From Syntrophobacter sp. SbD2 (GTDB taxonomy: Bacteria; Desulfobacterota; Syntrophobacteria; Syntrophobacterales; Syntrophobacteraceae), in NCBI GenBank assembly GCA_900290385.1, contig OMSV01000170.1:1-7063 (forward strand): a DNA stretch of 7,063 nt. Direction: 5' to 3'. This document shows, one piece after another, positions 1 through 6,352 of this stretch. The notes below the pieces were generated by a model, which saw only the letters and a list, made by a program, of their open reading frames with translations, was not told the origin of the DNA and ran no database searches. The position numbers and the translations under genes are program-made. Numbering within the stretch: position 1 is the stretch's first letter; the number at the start of each line of letters is the position of its first letter.

Positions 1-1265
1 ACGAGCGCTATATAACCTTTTTGAACGGCCGCCACAAAAACGAGGAATTTCCCCGCAAACCCTATTGTCGGGGGAATGCCTGCGAGGCTGAAAAGCGACA
101 CCATAAGGGCCAGGGCCAGGATCGGGGAGCGCCGGTGAAGCCCTGCCAGTTCTTTTATCTGTAGGTTGCGGCCGTCGGAAGCAACTTCCACAATCACCAT
201 AAAAGCGGTGAATTCCATCACCAAAAGAGCAACCGCATAGAATATGGCGCCTGAATATCCAGCCGGACTTAACACCAGTATACCAATCAGCACATAGCCC
301 GAATGCGCTATTGTCGAGAACGCGAGCAGCCTCTTGAGGTCTTTTTGCACGATGGCCGCAAGGTTTCCCAGGGTCATCGAGACAACGGACATCACCACCA
401 GTATGTGAACGAGGTAAGCGCTGCCCTGCCCGGCAAAGGCCATCACCCGCAGAATAACCGCGATACCGGCGACCTTGGAGGCCGTAGCTATGTAGGCTGT
501 GACCTGGTTCGCAGCCCCCTGGTAGGTATCGGGCGCCCAGAAATGAAAAGGAAATACCGCCAGTTTGAAAAAAAACCCACCAAGGGTGAACAGCAAACCG
601 ATTACCACGCCCGGCCGGTTGATTATCCCCGGCAGCACCCTGGCCATATCCGTAAGGTAGGTTGTACCGGAGGTGGAATATAGAAGCGCCATTCCGAAAA
701 GCATCACAGCCGAGGCGAAGGTGCCCACGAGGAAATATTTTATTCCGGCTTCCAGCCCGAAACTCCGGTTTTTCCTCAGAGCGACCAAAATGTAGAGCGA
801 GTAGCTGGAGACCTCGAGCGATACGTAAATAGAGAGCAAATGATCGGCGCTGACCAGCAGCATCAGCGCCAGTGTGCAGGTAAACAGCAGGAAATAGAAC
901 TCGTGATGGCGGTCTTCGCTGATATCGGTAATGTCGCCGCATATGCAGATAATCAGAAAAAGCCCGAGCGCGATCACCGTCTTGAAGACCTGCGAGAAAA
1001 TGTCCACCCTGTACGCCCTTATGAAGAGATGGCCATCCAGGCCCACCGAAACCAGGCAAACCAATATTCCCACAGAGGCGATCGAAAGGGCTGCCAGATG
1101 CACGCGGCGAGCAGCCGCAGCCGGATTCGGCAATCCCCCTGCCCTACCAGCAGCCTCCAGCGGCGCATTTCGGGGCCTGGAGCCGTCTCCGATAAATGTC
1201 CAAAGCAGGAAAAACAAGCCTGCGGCAAAGTAGAATATTTCAGGGCCGGCATTTATCCAGTTCAT
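1..1265 (-). CDS. nuoN: NADH-quinone oxidoreductase subunit N (NuoN), 3'-truncated by window edge
   Basis: Antiporter-like membrane subunit of complex I; one of three proton-translocating modules and the one nearest the quinone end. My translation runs without a stop from the ATG at 1265 to the window edge, giving 421 residues; the family is usually about 480-490, so the last transmembrane helices lie outside. Visible hallmarks are an intramembrane Glu at 151 (in SLEVSSYSLYILVA), Lys 234 followed by the broken-helix motif FPFHFWAPDTYQGA, Lys 264 (ATASKVAG), DLKRLLAFSTIAHSGYVL at about 309-326, and Lys 406 (GFAGKFLVF). These match E. coli E133, K217, K247 and K395, so the channel residues look intact. 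Residues 28-55, between the first two helices, form an Ala/Pro/Gly/Arg-rich linker that looks longer than usual. The start overlaps the nuoM stop as ATGA (1265-1262), which points to translational coupling; no strong ribosome site is seen. Identity is very secure. Confidence 0.96.
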   Translation of the reverse strand, partial: MNWINAGPEIFYFAAGLFFLLWTFIGDGSRPRNAPLEAAGRAGGLPNPAAAARRVHLAALSIASVGILVCLVSVGLDGHLFIRAYRVDIFSQVFKTVIALGLFLIICICGDITDISEDRHHEFYFLLFTCTLALMLLVSADHLLSIYVSLEVSSYSLYILVALRKNRSFGLEAGIKYFLVGTFASAVMLFGMALLYSTSGTTYLTDMARVLPGIINRPGVVIGLLFTLGGFFFKLAVFPFHFWAPDTYQGAANQVTAYIATASKVAGIAVILRVMAFAGQGSAYLVHILVVMSVVSMTLGNLAAIVQKDLKRLLAFSTIAHSGYVLIGILVLSPAGYSGAIFYAVALLVMEFTAFMVIVEVASDGRNLQIKELAGLHRRSPILALALMVSLFSLAGIPPTIGFAGKFLVFVAAVQKGYIAL

Positions 1266-2743
1266 CTTGCCAATCCACTCATGAAAGGAACCGATGCGGT
1301 CCGGATGACGTCGAAAAGAAAAGAGGGGTAAAGCCCCAGGATCAAAAGGACCGCCGCAAGTATTATCCGGGGAATCCCCAGAGACAGGGACATATCAGGC
1401 AATTTAGCGTAACGCTCTTGTCCAGGGCCGTAAAAGGTCCTTTGCACGACGCGCAGCATGAAAAGAGCGGTAACAACGAGCGCCAGCACGGCAATTACGC
1501 CAAGCACAGGATAAGTCCTGAAAGCCGCCACAAAGACCACAAATTCACCCCAGAAATTCGCCAATCCGGGAACGCCCATACCCGCGAAGGCCGCTATTAT
1601 GAAAAACGCCGACGCCACCGGCATGCTCCGGCTGAGGCCGCCAAGTTCCGGGATAAGCTTCGTATGGGTCCGATCGTAGATATAGCCGACGGAAGAAAAA
1701 AGCAGGGCGGTCATAACGCCATGAGCAAACATCTGGAACACCGCGCCGTTTAGACCTTCGGCCGTGACCGTCGACAGACCGAGGCCGACTACCCCCATGT
1801 GAGACACGCTGGAGTATCCGATCACGTACTTCAGATCGGTTTGCCTCAAACCGACAAGCGCCCCGTAGATTATCCCCGTAGCGGCAAGCACGGCCATGAG
1901 CTTTGCCCAGTAAATCCACCCCAGGGGGCAGAGCATAATGGCCACCCGAAGCACCCCGAAAGCCCCGATTTTCATCAGAACGCCCGCGTGCACCATGCTT
2001 ACTCCAGTTGGAGCAGCCACATGTCCGACCGGTGACCAGGTATGCAAAGGCCAAACGCCCGCCAGTATCCCGAACCCCAAAAACAGCAGCAGAAACGCGA
2101 ATTTCTGCGCTTCCGGACTGAAGAGTCCCGGCTGCATCAGCGAAACGAAGGAAAACGTGTTGAGGCCGGACTTTGCCCATAGAAAAATGATGGCAGGCAG
2201 AATCAGGGCGCTCCCCGCCAGAAGATACAGTGTCAGCTTCATGGCCCCGTATTCCTTTCGGGTCGTGCCCCAGACCGCTATCAGCAGATACATGGGAAAA
2301 AGAGAGATGTCATACCAGACGAATATGAAGAACAGGTCCATGCTCATGAAGAGCCCGAACACCCCGGTTACCAGCAGGAAGTACAGGGCAAAGTACTCTT
2401 TAACCCTCGTCTCCAGTTCCCACATCGTGAGCACGCCAGTAAAGAAGACAATGCCCGTGAGCAGCAGATTGGGCAGGCTGAATCCGTCAACTGCATTGAC
2501 ATAGTTGATGCCAAGAGACGGAATCCACTGAACGTTTTCCGCGAATTGGAGACCGCCCAGGCCCTTGTCATAGGCAAAAAAAACGTACAGGGTCAAAAGG
2601 AGCGCAATCCCGGAGAAAAAAGCGCTCACCTGCTTCAGCAGGAGCTTTCGTTCCTGCGGGATCAGCATAATTGCCAGCATGCCTGCGACGCAGCTAAGGA
2701 GAATGGCGGAAAGGAAAGGGAATTTGGCGGCCGCGATGTGCAT
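1262..2743 (-). CDS. nuoM: NADH-quinone oxidoreductase subunit M (NuoM), variant lacking the TM7 lysine
   Basis: Antiporter-like membrane subunit of complex I, sitting between NuoL and NuoN. It has 493 residues, a normal length, and is hydrophobic throughout with about 14 helices. Family marks are WPLHTW at 231-236, HAGVLMKIGAFG with Lys 258, TDLKYVIGYSSVSHMG at about 302-317, FAHG at 339-342, and NFWGEF with Glu 400. It differs from textbook NuoM at the first half-channel: the place of E. coli Glu144 holds Asp 145 (WYDISLFPMY), the place of Lys234 holds Leu 227 (FGILAGVWPLH), and the usual LPDAH reads SPVGH. The start at 2743 lies 12 bases after the nuoL stop; the likely ribosome site GAGG (mRNA sense) overlaps that stop codon with about 10 bases of spacing. 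The stop overlaps the nuoN start. Gene order and the missing Mrp genes argue against an Mrp antiporter subunit. Confidence 0.96.
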   Translation of the reverse strand: MHIAAAKFPFLSAILLSCVAGMLAIMLIPQERKLLLKQVSAFFSGIALLLTLYVFFAYDKGLGGLQFAENVQWIPSLGINYVNAVDGFSLPNLLLTGIVFFTGVLTMWELETRVKEYFALYFLLVTGVFGLFMSMDLFFIFVWYDISLFPMYLLIAVWGTTRKEYGAMKLTLYLLAGSALILPAIIFLWAKSGLNTFSFVSLMQPGLFSPEAQKFAFLLLFLGFGILAGVWPLHTWSPVGHVAAPTGVSMVHAGVLMKIGAFGVLRVAIMLCPLGWIYWAKLMAVLAATGIIYGALVGLRQTDLKYVIGYSSVSHMGVVGLGLSTVTAEGLNGAVFQMFAHGVMTALLFSSVGYIYDRTHTKLIPELGGLSRSMPVASAFFIIAAFAGMGVPGLANFWGEFVVFVAAFRTYPVLGVIAVLALVVTALFMLRVVQRTFYGPGQERYAKLPDMSLSLGIPRIILAAVLLILGLYPSFLFDVIRTASVPFMSGLAR

Positions 2744-2755
2744 CTGCGAATATCC

Positions 2756-4693
2756 TCAGAATACCGGGAAAAAAAAGTAAATCGAAAGCAACACCATGAC
2801 CGCGAATATTACCAACAGTCTGTACTGAATCATTCCCGACTGCAAAAAGGCGACTATCCGACCACCCTCGATCGTTCCTTCACCGAGTTCATCGATACTT
2901 CGGTCAATGACCTTGTTGTCATTCTGATAGCAGAGGTAAGATATGCCCTTGTCAACGACCACGTTCACGAGCAGCCTGTAAAAATGATCGATGTACCATC
3001 GCTCGGCGAACAATCTGTAAAGAGGCGGGACCCTCTCTACAAAACCGATTTGCTTTGCGCCGCGCCGGCCGAATTCCACCCACGCCAGGACCGCGCCGGC
3101 GACCGCAAGACCCGGCGCCGCCACATGAAACCATTCGAAAGGTCCCCCTTCGGCCGCGCCGCCGGCCGTGATCCCGACTTGGAGAAAATCTTTCAGTGGA
3201 TTTCGCAAAAAACCCAACATGACCGTAATAGCCGTCAAAACAATCAGCGGCCATGCCATGGACAGATGTCGGATTTCAGAATTCGGATGTCGCTCATCCG
3301 TCTTCCGCCCGCCGCCGGAGGCAGCGGGCAACCCGGCTGGCGGTCCCACCGCCCGTGGCAGCACCAGGATGAAAATCAAGCGGAACGAATAATAGGCCGT
3401 AAGAAAAACCCCTACCAGGCCAGCCGCCAGCCACGCGGGGTTGGGTAATGAGGCAAGCGATCCCATGACGGCCTCCTTGCTGTAGTACCCGGACAGAGGC
3501 CAAAAACCGGAAAGCGCCGCCGCCGCCAGAATTATCGTAACGGTTGGGACTATCATCCTCCTGGCCCCGAGACGGCCGAGTTCATAGACGTCGTTAGTGC
3601 CGTACCGGTGAATGAAAACCCCCGAGCAAAGAAAGAGCAGCGACTTGAACCCGGCGTGCGCCGTGAGATGAAAGACCCCCGCAAAATAGCCTCCAGCGCC
3701 GAGCGCCATTATCATAAACCCAAGCTGGCTGATGGTGGAAAAGGCCCATACTTTCTTTATGTCCCGGCTGACGATGGCCATAGTTGCGGCAAGAAACATG
3801 CTGATAGTGCCGATTGCGAGAAAGACCTCCATCGCCGCCGGCGACATGCTGAAAAAGGGAAAAAGCCGTGCGAACAGATACACTCCGGCCGCAACCATCG
3901 TCGCGGAATGCAACAGCGCGCTCACGGGAGTGGGGCCTTCCATTGCGTCGGGCAGCCAGGTAAGCAACGGAAACTGCGCGCTCTTGCCAACTATTCCGCC
4001 AAAGATCAGCAGGGCCGAGAGGGTAAGGACCGTGGGCGGGAAGGCCGCCGATACGGCCGGGCCGTTGAGGTCCGGAATGCTTAGATTGCCCGTGTGTAAA
4101 AAGACGAGCAGAAACCCGATAAAGAAGGCCGCATCACCCGCGCGGGTCATTACGAACGCCTTCTTGCCTGCCTGGGTGGCGCTGAACTTCTCGTACCAGA
4201 AGCCAATGAGCAGATAGGACGAAAGCCCGACCAATTCCCAGAAGATATAAAGCTGCAGTAAGGTCGGCGACAGGGTCAGGTTCATCATGGCCCAGGCGAA
4301 AAGCGACATGAACGCGTAATAGCGTGAAAAGCCGGGATCGCCAGCCATGTACCCCAGAGAATAGACCTGCACCAGAAAGCAGATCGAAGACACGACCACT
4401 ATCATCAGGAGGTTGAGCTGATCGAGCAAAAAGCCAAATGGAATATCCAAACCGCTCGAAGCCAGCAGCCTCACCGAATACTGAACCGGTCCCGTCATTT
4501 TAAAATTCAGCCCCAGCAGCACAAGAGAACATACCAGGGAGACCGCAATCGACCCGATCGACAGCCCTGCGGAAAGCCGGGGCTGCCTCCGCGTGAAGAC
4601 AAATGTCACTAGGAAGGCTACAAGCGGCGGCATCGTCGCCGGAATCAGCAATAGGACTGAGGACTGAGGACTGAGGACTGAGTGGAAAAACAT
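2756..4693 (-). CDS. nuoL: NADH-quinone oxidoreductase subunit L (NuoL)
   Basis: Distal antiporter-like subunit of complex I, with the long lateral helix that braces the membrane arm. It has 645 residues, slightly longer than E. coli NuoL (613). Key residues are present: Glu 153 (FWELVGLSSYLLIGFW), Asp 187 (TRAGD), Lys 237 followed by SAQFPLLTWLPDAMEGPTPV, His 262 (ALLHSATMVAAG), DIKKVWAFSTISQLGFM at 311-327, HLTAHAGFK at 342-350, and Lys 406 (GYYSKEAV). The C-terminus (about 556-645) holds RWYIDHFY, the amphipathic lateral helix and a final membrane anchor. Two stretches derive from 7-bp DNA repeats: residues 5-14 (SVLSPQSSVL), and about 462-478 in the loop after LILP-type helix residues (RKTDERHPNSEIRH). 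I chose the ATG at 4693 because AGGAG lies 11 bases upstream; Met 21 (4633) is a fallback start but would cut into the first helix. A 36-base gap separates it from nuoK. Confidence 0.97.
   Translation of the reverse strand: MFFHSVLSPQSSVLLLIPATMPPLVAFLVTFVFTRRQPRLSAGLSIGSIAVSLVCSLVLLGLNFKMTGPVQYSVRLLASSGLDIPFGFLLDQLNLLMIVVVSSICFLVQVYSLGYMAGDPGFSRYYAFMSLFAWAMMNLTLSPTLLQLYIFWELVGLSSYLLIGFWYEKFSATQAGKKAFVMTRAGDAAFFIGFLLVFLHTGNLSIPDLNGPAVSAAFPPTVLTLSALLIFGGIVGKSAQFPLLTWLPDAMEGPTPVSALLHSATMVAAGVYLFARLFPFFSMSPAAMEVFLAIGTISMFLAATMAIVSRDIKKVWAFSTISQLGFMIMALGAGGYFAGVFHLTAHAGFKSLLFLCSGVFIHRYGTNDVYELGRLGARRMIVPTVTIILAAAALSGFWPLSGYYSKEAVMGSLASLPNPAWLAAGLVGVFLTAYYSFRLIFILVLPRAVGPPAGLPAASGGGRKTDERHPNSEIRHLSMAWPLIVLTAITVMLGFLRNPLKDFLQVGITAGGAAEGGPFEWFHVAAPGLAVAGAVLAWVEFGRRGAKQIGFVERVPPLYRLFAERWYIDHFYRLLVNVVVDKGISYLCYQNDNKVIDRSIDELGEGTIEGGRIVAFLQSGMIQYRLLVIFAVMVLLSIYFFFPVF
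3262..3310. repeat. Degenerate 7-bp repeat array inside nuoL (seven heptads, in frame)
   Basis: Plus-strand 3262-3310 divides into seven heptads, of which six begin TC and three are close to TCGGATT. The stretch TCATCCGTCTTCCG (3294-3307) differs by one base from 5684-5697 in the nuoI/nuoJ junction. On the coding strand it gives residues about 462-478 of NuoL, a charged loop between membrane helices, where extra length is likely tolerated. Confidence 0.75.
4654..4681. repeat. Four perfect tandem copies of a 7-bp unit in the first codons of nuoL
   Basis: The plus strand carries GGACTGA four times without error (28 bp); on the mRNA the unit reads TCAGTCC. It covers codons 5-14 of nuoL. Seven is not a multiple of three, so the repeat is read in all three frames, and gain or loss of one unit would shift the frame from the annotated ATG. 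Confidence 0.95.
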
Positions 4694-4704
4694 CTAAGTT
4701 TTTG

Positions 4705-4709
4705 CTCCT
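4705..4709 (-). promoter_or_regulatory. Ribosome binding site of nuoL
   Basis: AGGAG on the mRNA strand, 11 bases before the ATG at 4693, within the 36-base nuoK/nuoL gap (4694-4729). It supports the upstream ATG over Met 21, even though this places the 7-bp repeat inside the coding region. Confidence 0.6.
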
Positions 4710-4729
4710 GCCTTACCGCTTCTCGCTCA

Positions 4730-5032
4730 TTACCTCAGAAGGTTAAAGTTGCTCGGATCGAATGAACCTGTCCGCCTGAAGGCGTAGACGATTATCGCCA
4801 GGCCCACGGAAACCTCGGTCGCGGCTACCGCCAGGATGAAGAGCACGAATGTCTGGCCATCGAGGTTGTTCCAGCGCAACGCAGCCCCAACAAAAACAAT
4901 GGACGCCGCGTTCAGCATAATCTCGATTCCAAGCACTATCATGATCAGGTTCCGCCGGACCACGGCGCAAAACACCCCCAGTGCGAATATAATCCCGGCA
5001 ACCAATAGAACATGACCAAAGGGCACGATCAT
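4730..5032 (-). CDS. nuoK: NADH-quinone oxidoreductase subunit K (NuoK)
   Basis: Small three-helix membrane subunit of complex I, homologous to MrpC and mitochondrial ND4L; it contributes glutamates to the charged axis that links the quinone site to the antiporter modules. It has 100 residues, exactly the usual size. The two conserved intramembrane glutamates are Glu 37 (VLGIEIMLNAA) and Glu 73 (AVAATEVSVGLAI), matching E. coli Glu36 and Glu72. The C-terminal FRRTGSFDPSNFNLLR resembles the family's usual tail. The start overlaps the nuoJ stop as ATGA (5032-5029), and a good ribosome site (GAGGAAG, mRNA sense) lies within the end of nuoJ, so the two are probably translated as a coupled pair. 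Nothing odd is seen. Confidence 0.97.
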   Translation of the reverse strand: MIVPFGHVLLVAGIIFALGVFCAVVRRNLIMIVLGIEIMLNAASIVFVGAALRWNNLDGQTFVLFILAVAATEVSVGLAIIVYAFRRTGSFDPSNFNLLR

Positions 5033-5601
5033 ATTTCTTCCTCAGCGGCGGCGGATGCCGCCTCGGGTGGCGTCGAGACCGAATCCGCACGCCCGCCCTC
5101 GCAGCGAGCGCCTTTGCCGATCCCGAGACACAGCGCCCCGATCAGTGCGAGCAGAAGCAAGATCGAGATGACCTCTATTGAAAACCAGTGATGCTCGAAA
5201 ACATAAAGAGCGAATTGTCCCGGTGTGGCGGTCAGCATGCGTAAAGAGACCTCCATACCCGGTGTTTCAACTATCATCACTACTGCGGCAGCCAGATAGA
5301 TCAGTCCAAAAACGGCCGCCGGGAGCCACTGGCTCAAGGGAAACATGACCTCTTCGGGCGACTCTACCTTGATCATCATGACCACGAACAGGAACAGCAC
5401 CATTATCGCGCCCGCGTAGATGATAATCTCCAGAGCAGCCAGGAGAGGCGCCCCGAAAAGGTAGAAAAGCATGGCGGTCCCAAAATACGAGACTATCAGG
5501 TAAACCACCGCGTGCACCATGTTTCGCCGGGTGATCGCGATAGCAGTGGCCCCGATGACCACCGCCGATATCAAATAAAAGAAAAATCCATAAAGCGTCA
5601 T
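5029..5601 (-). CDS. nuoJ: NADH-quinone oxidoreductase subunit J (NuoJ)
   Basis: Membrane subunit of complex I homologous to mitochondrial ND6; its third helix carries the pi-bulge thought to gate proton or water access. Five hydrophobic segments are seen. The diagnostic stretch is ITRRNMVHAVVYLI near the start, then ALEIIIYAGAIMVLFLFVVM, the family signature. The last 28 or so residues (from GKGARCEGG to AAAEEEI) form a hydrophilic Ala/Glu-rich tail that I cannot match to anything. Two in-frame ATGs are possible: 5616 (195 residues) and 5601 (190 residues). I prefer 5601 because MTLYGFFFYL aligns with the usual NuoJ N-terminus and the mRNA has GCGGG a few bases upstream, whereas the sequence before 5616 is a pyrimidine-rich 7-bp repeat with no ribosome site. 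Neither site is strong. It follows nuoI across a repeat-filled junction and overlaps nuoK by four bases. Confidence 0.95.
   Translation of the reverse strand: MTLYGFFFYLISAVVIGATAIAITRRNMVHAVVYLIVSYFGTAMLFYLFGAPLLAALEIIIYAGAIMVLFLFVVMMIKVESPEEVMFPLSQWLPAAVFGLIYLAAAVVMIVETPGMEVSLRMLTATPGQFALYVFEHHWFSIEVISILLLLALIGALCLGIGKGARCEGGRADSVSTPPEAASAAAEEEI
5037..5043 (-). promoter_or_regulatory. Ribosome binding site of nuoK inside nuoJ
   Basis: The mRNA strand reads GAGGAAG, then AAAT, then the ATG at 5032. It lies in the last codons of nuoJ and, with the ATGA stop/start overlap, supports coupled translation of nuoJ and nuoK. Confidence 0.7.
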
Positions 5602-5617
5602 GATGAACCCGCGCATA

Positions 5618-5725
5618 CGGAGATCGGAGGACGGAGGAGGGAGGACGGAGAACAGGGAACGGATTTTCGCCTTCTGTCTTCCGTCATCTGTCTTCCGACT
5701 TCCGTCATCTGTCCTCCGCCATCCA
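5618..5725. repeat. Inverted pair of 7-bp repeat arrays filling the nuoI/nuoJ junction
   Basis: Plus-strand 5618-5666 is exactly seven heptads with consensus CGGAGGA; 5677-5725 is exactly seven heptads with consensus TCTTCCG or TCATCTG, the reverse-complement type. Ten bases lie between them. The right arm ends at the base before the nuoI stop codon (5726), and the left arm begins one base beyond the upstream ATG candidate of nuoJ (5616). On the mRNA this gives a purine-rich arm followed by a pyrimidine-rich arm that can pair imperfectly into a long stem. There is no following T-run, so it is not a standard intrinsic terminator. Confidence 0.85.
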
Positions 5726-6298
5726 TTAAGGCATATTGCTTTTTATATCTACCGGCTTTTGCTCTCCGGCGTGTTCGCCCTTATCGCCATAGTTGGTGGC
5801 TACACCGGCGTACCTGTAGAAGTTATATTCCTTGTCCTTTCCCTGATGATCGACCAGGAGGTCCTCCTTTTCGTACACAAAAGCCAGAATGTCTTTTTTC
5901 GAGAATTCGTAATCGGTAGTGAGCTGAATTGCGGAGGTCGGGCAGGCTTCTTCGCAGAACCCGCAGAGAATGCATCGGGCAAAGTTAATTCGAAACCACG
6001 CCGCGTAGCGCCGGCCATCGGGCCTTTCCGCGCCCTCCATAGAAATGCAGTTTACGGGGCATACCGCCGAACACAAATAGCAGGAGACACAGCGCTCCCC
6101 GCCATCAGGGTCCAGCGTCAGGATTATTCTTCCACGCGCCCTTACGGGCAGCGGCCGCTTGTATTCAGGATACTGCTCGGTTATCGGTTTTCGAAATAGA
6201 TGAATAAACGTTGTCGCTAAACCCGAAAACAACGCTGCTGTAGCTTCCCAGGCCTCGCAAGTTTTTAGTTTTGACCTCTTGGTTTTGAGTTTTTCCAC
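5726..6298 (-). CDS. nuoI: NADH-quinone oxidoreductase subunit I (NuoI), two [4Fe-4S] ferredoxin-like subunit
   Basis: Peripheral-arm subunit that docks on the membrane arm and carries Fe-S clusters N6a and N6b, passing electrons towards N2 and the quinone. Two classical cluster motifs are visible: CVSCYLCSAVCP and CILCGFCEEACP. Conserved flanks include RGRIILTLDPDGGERC, EKEDLLVDHQGK, EYNFYRYAG and the C-terminal KPVDIKSNMP, close to E. coli NuoI. The frame is open back to a TTG at 6346, with an ATG at 6310. I chose the GTG at 6298 because GAGG lies six bases upstream of it; neither the TTG nor the ATG has a well-spaced site. That gives 190 residues. Even so, the first 14 residues (MEKLKTKRSKLKTC) are translated 7-bp repeat, and family-like sequence begins only near EAWEATAALFSG, so the true start could be further downstream. 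The identity is certain; the start is not. Confidence 0.96.
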   Translation of the reverse strand: MEKLKTKRSKLKTCEAWEATAALFSGLATTFIHLFRKPITEQYPEYKRPLPVRARGRIILTLDPDGGERCVSCYLCSAVCPVNCISMEGAERPDGRRYAAWFRINFARCILCGFCEEACPTSAIQLTTDYEFSKKDILAFVYEKEDLLVDHQGKDKEYNFYRYAGVATNYGDKGEHAGEQKPVDIKSNMP

Positions 6299-6300
6299 TG
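6259..6300. repeat. Degenerate 7-bp repeats in the nuoI start region
   Basis: Reading the plus strand from 6259, consecutive heptads are AAGTTTT, TAGTTTT, GACCTCT, TGGTTTT, GAGTTTT and TCCACTG, so four of six share a GTTTT core at a fixed place. The first 13 bases of the AGTTTTTAGTTTT run (6260-6272) are the exact reverse complement of 6396-6408, making a long-range inverted repeat. On the mRNA strand the array codes for the Lys-rich start of NuoI. Confidence 0.75.
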
Positions 6301-6304
6301 ACAA

Positions 6305-6308
6305 CCTC
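6305..6308 (-). promoter_or_regulatory. Likely ribosome binding site of nuoI (decides GTG start)
   Basis: The mRNA strand reads GAGG, then six bases, then GTG at 6298. This is the only candidate start in the region with a properly spaced Shine-Dalgarno match. The site is short, and the G of an upstream ATG (6310) forms its first base. Confidence 0.45.
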
Positions 6309-6352
6309 ATGAGCTGGATATGGGCTTTGAGTTTCTGACTTAACAATCCCCT

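Noticed and set aside
1..1265. nuoN as a pseudogene, because no closed frame ends in the window
   Set aside because: The frame is open without stops from the ATG at 1265 to base 1, with intact motifs; only the window edge cuts it.
1262..4693. A '2M' type complex I (extra NuoM, lengthened NuoL lateral helix)
   Set aside because: Only one nuoM lies between nuoL and nuoN, and the NuoL C-terminus looks of normal length. A second nuoM elsewhere cannot be excluded from this window.
1..4693. Mrp-type Na+/H+ antiporter or membrane hydrogenase subunits
   Set aside because: The gene order H-I-J-K-L-M-N with a NuoI ferredoxin-like subunit and a NuoH quinone-site subunit is that of complex I.
4696..4702. 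A single AAGTTTT unit in the nuoK/nuoL gap as a further repeat array
   Set aside because: One 7-base match to the nuoH/nuoI units is easily chance; no tandem copies adjoin it.
5618..5725. Intrinsic terminator between nuoI and nuoJ
   Set aside because: A stem is possible but there is no T-run after it on the transcribed strand, and stopping transcription here would separate essential subunits of one complex.
5618..5725. CRISPR array
   Set aside because: The repeat units are 7 bp, contiguous and degenerate, with no spacers and no cas genes.
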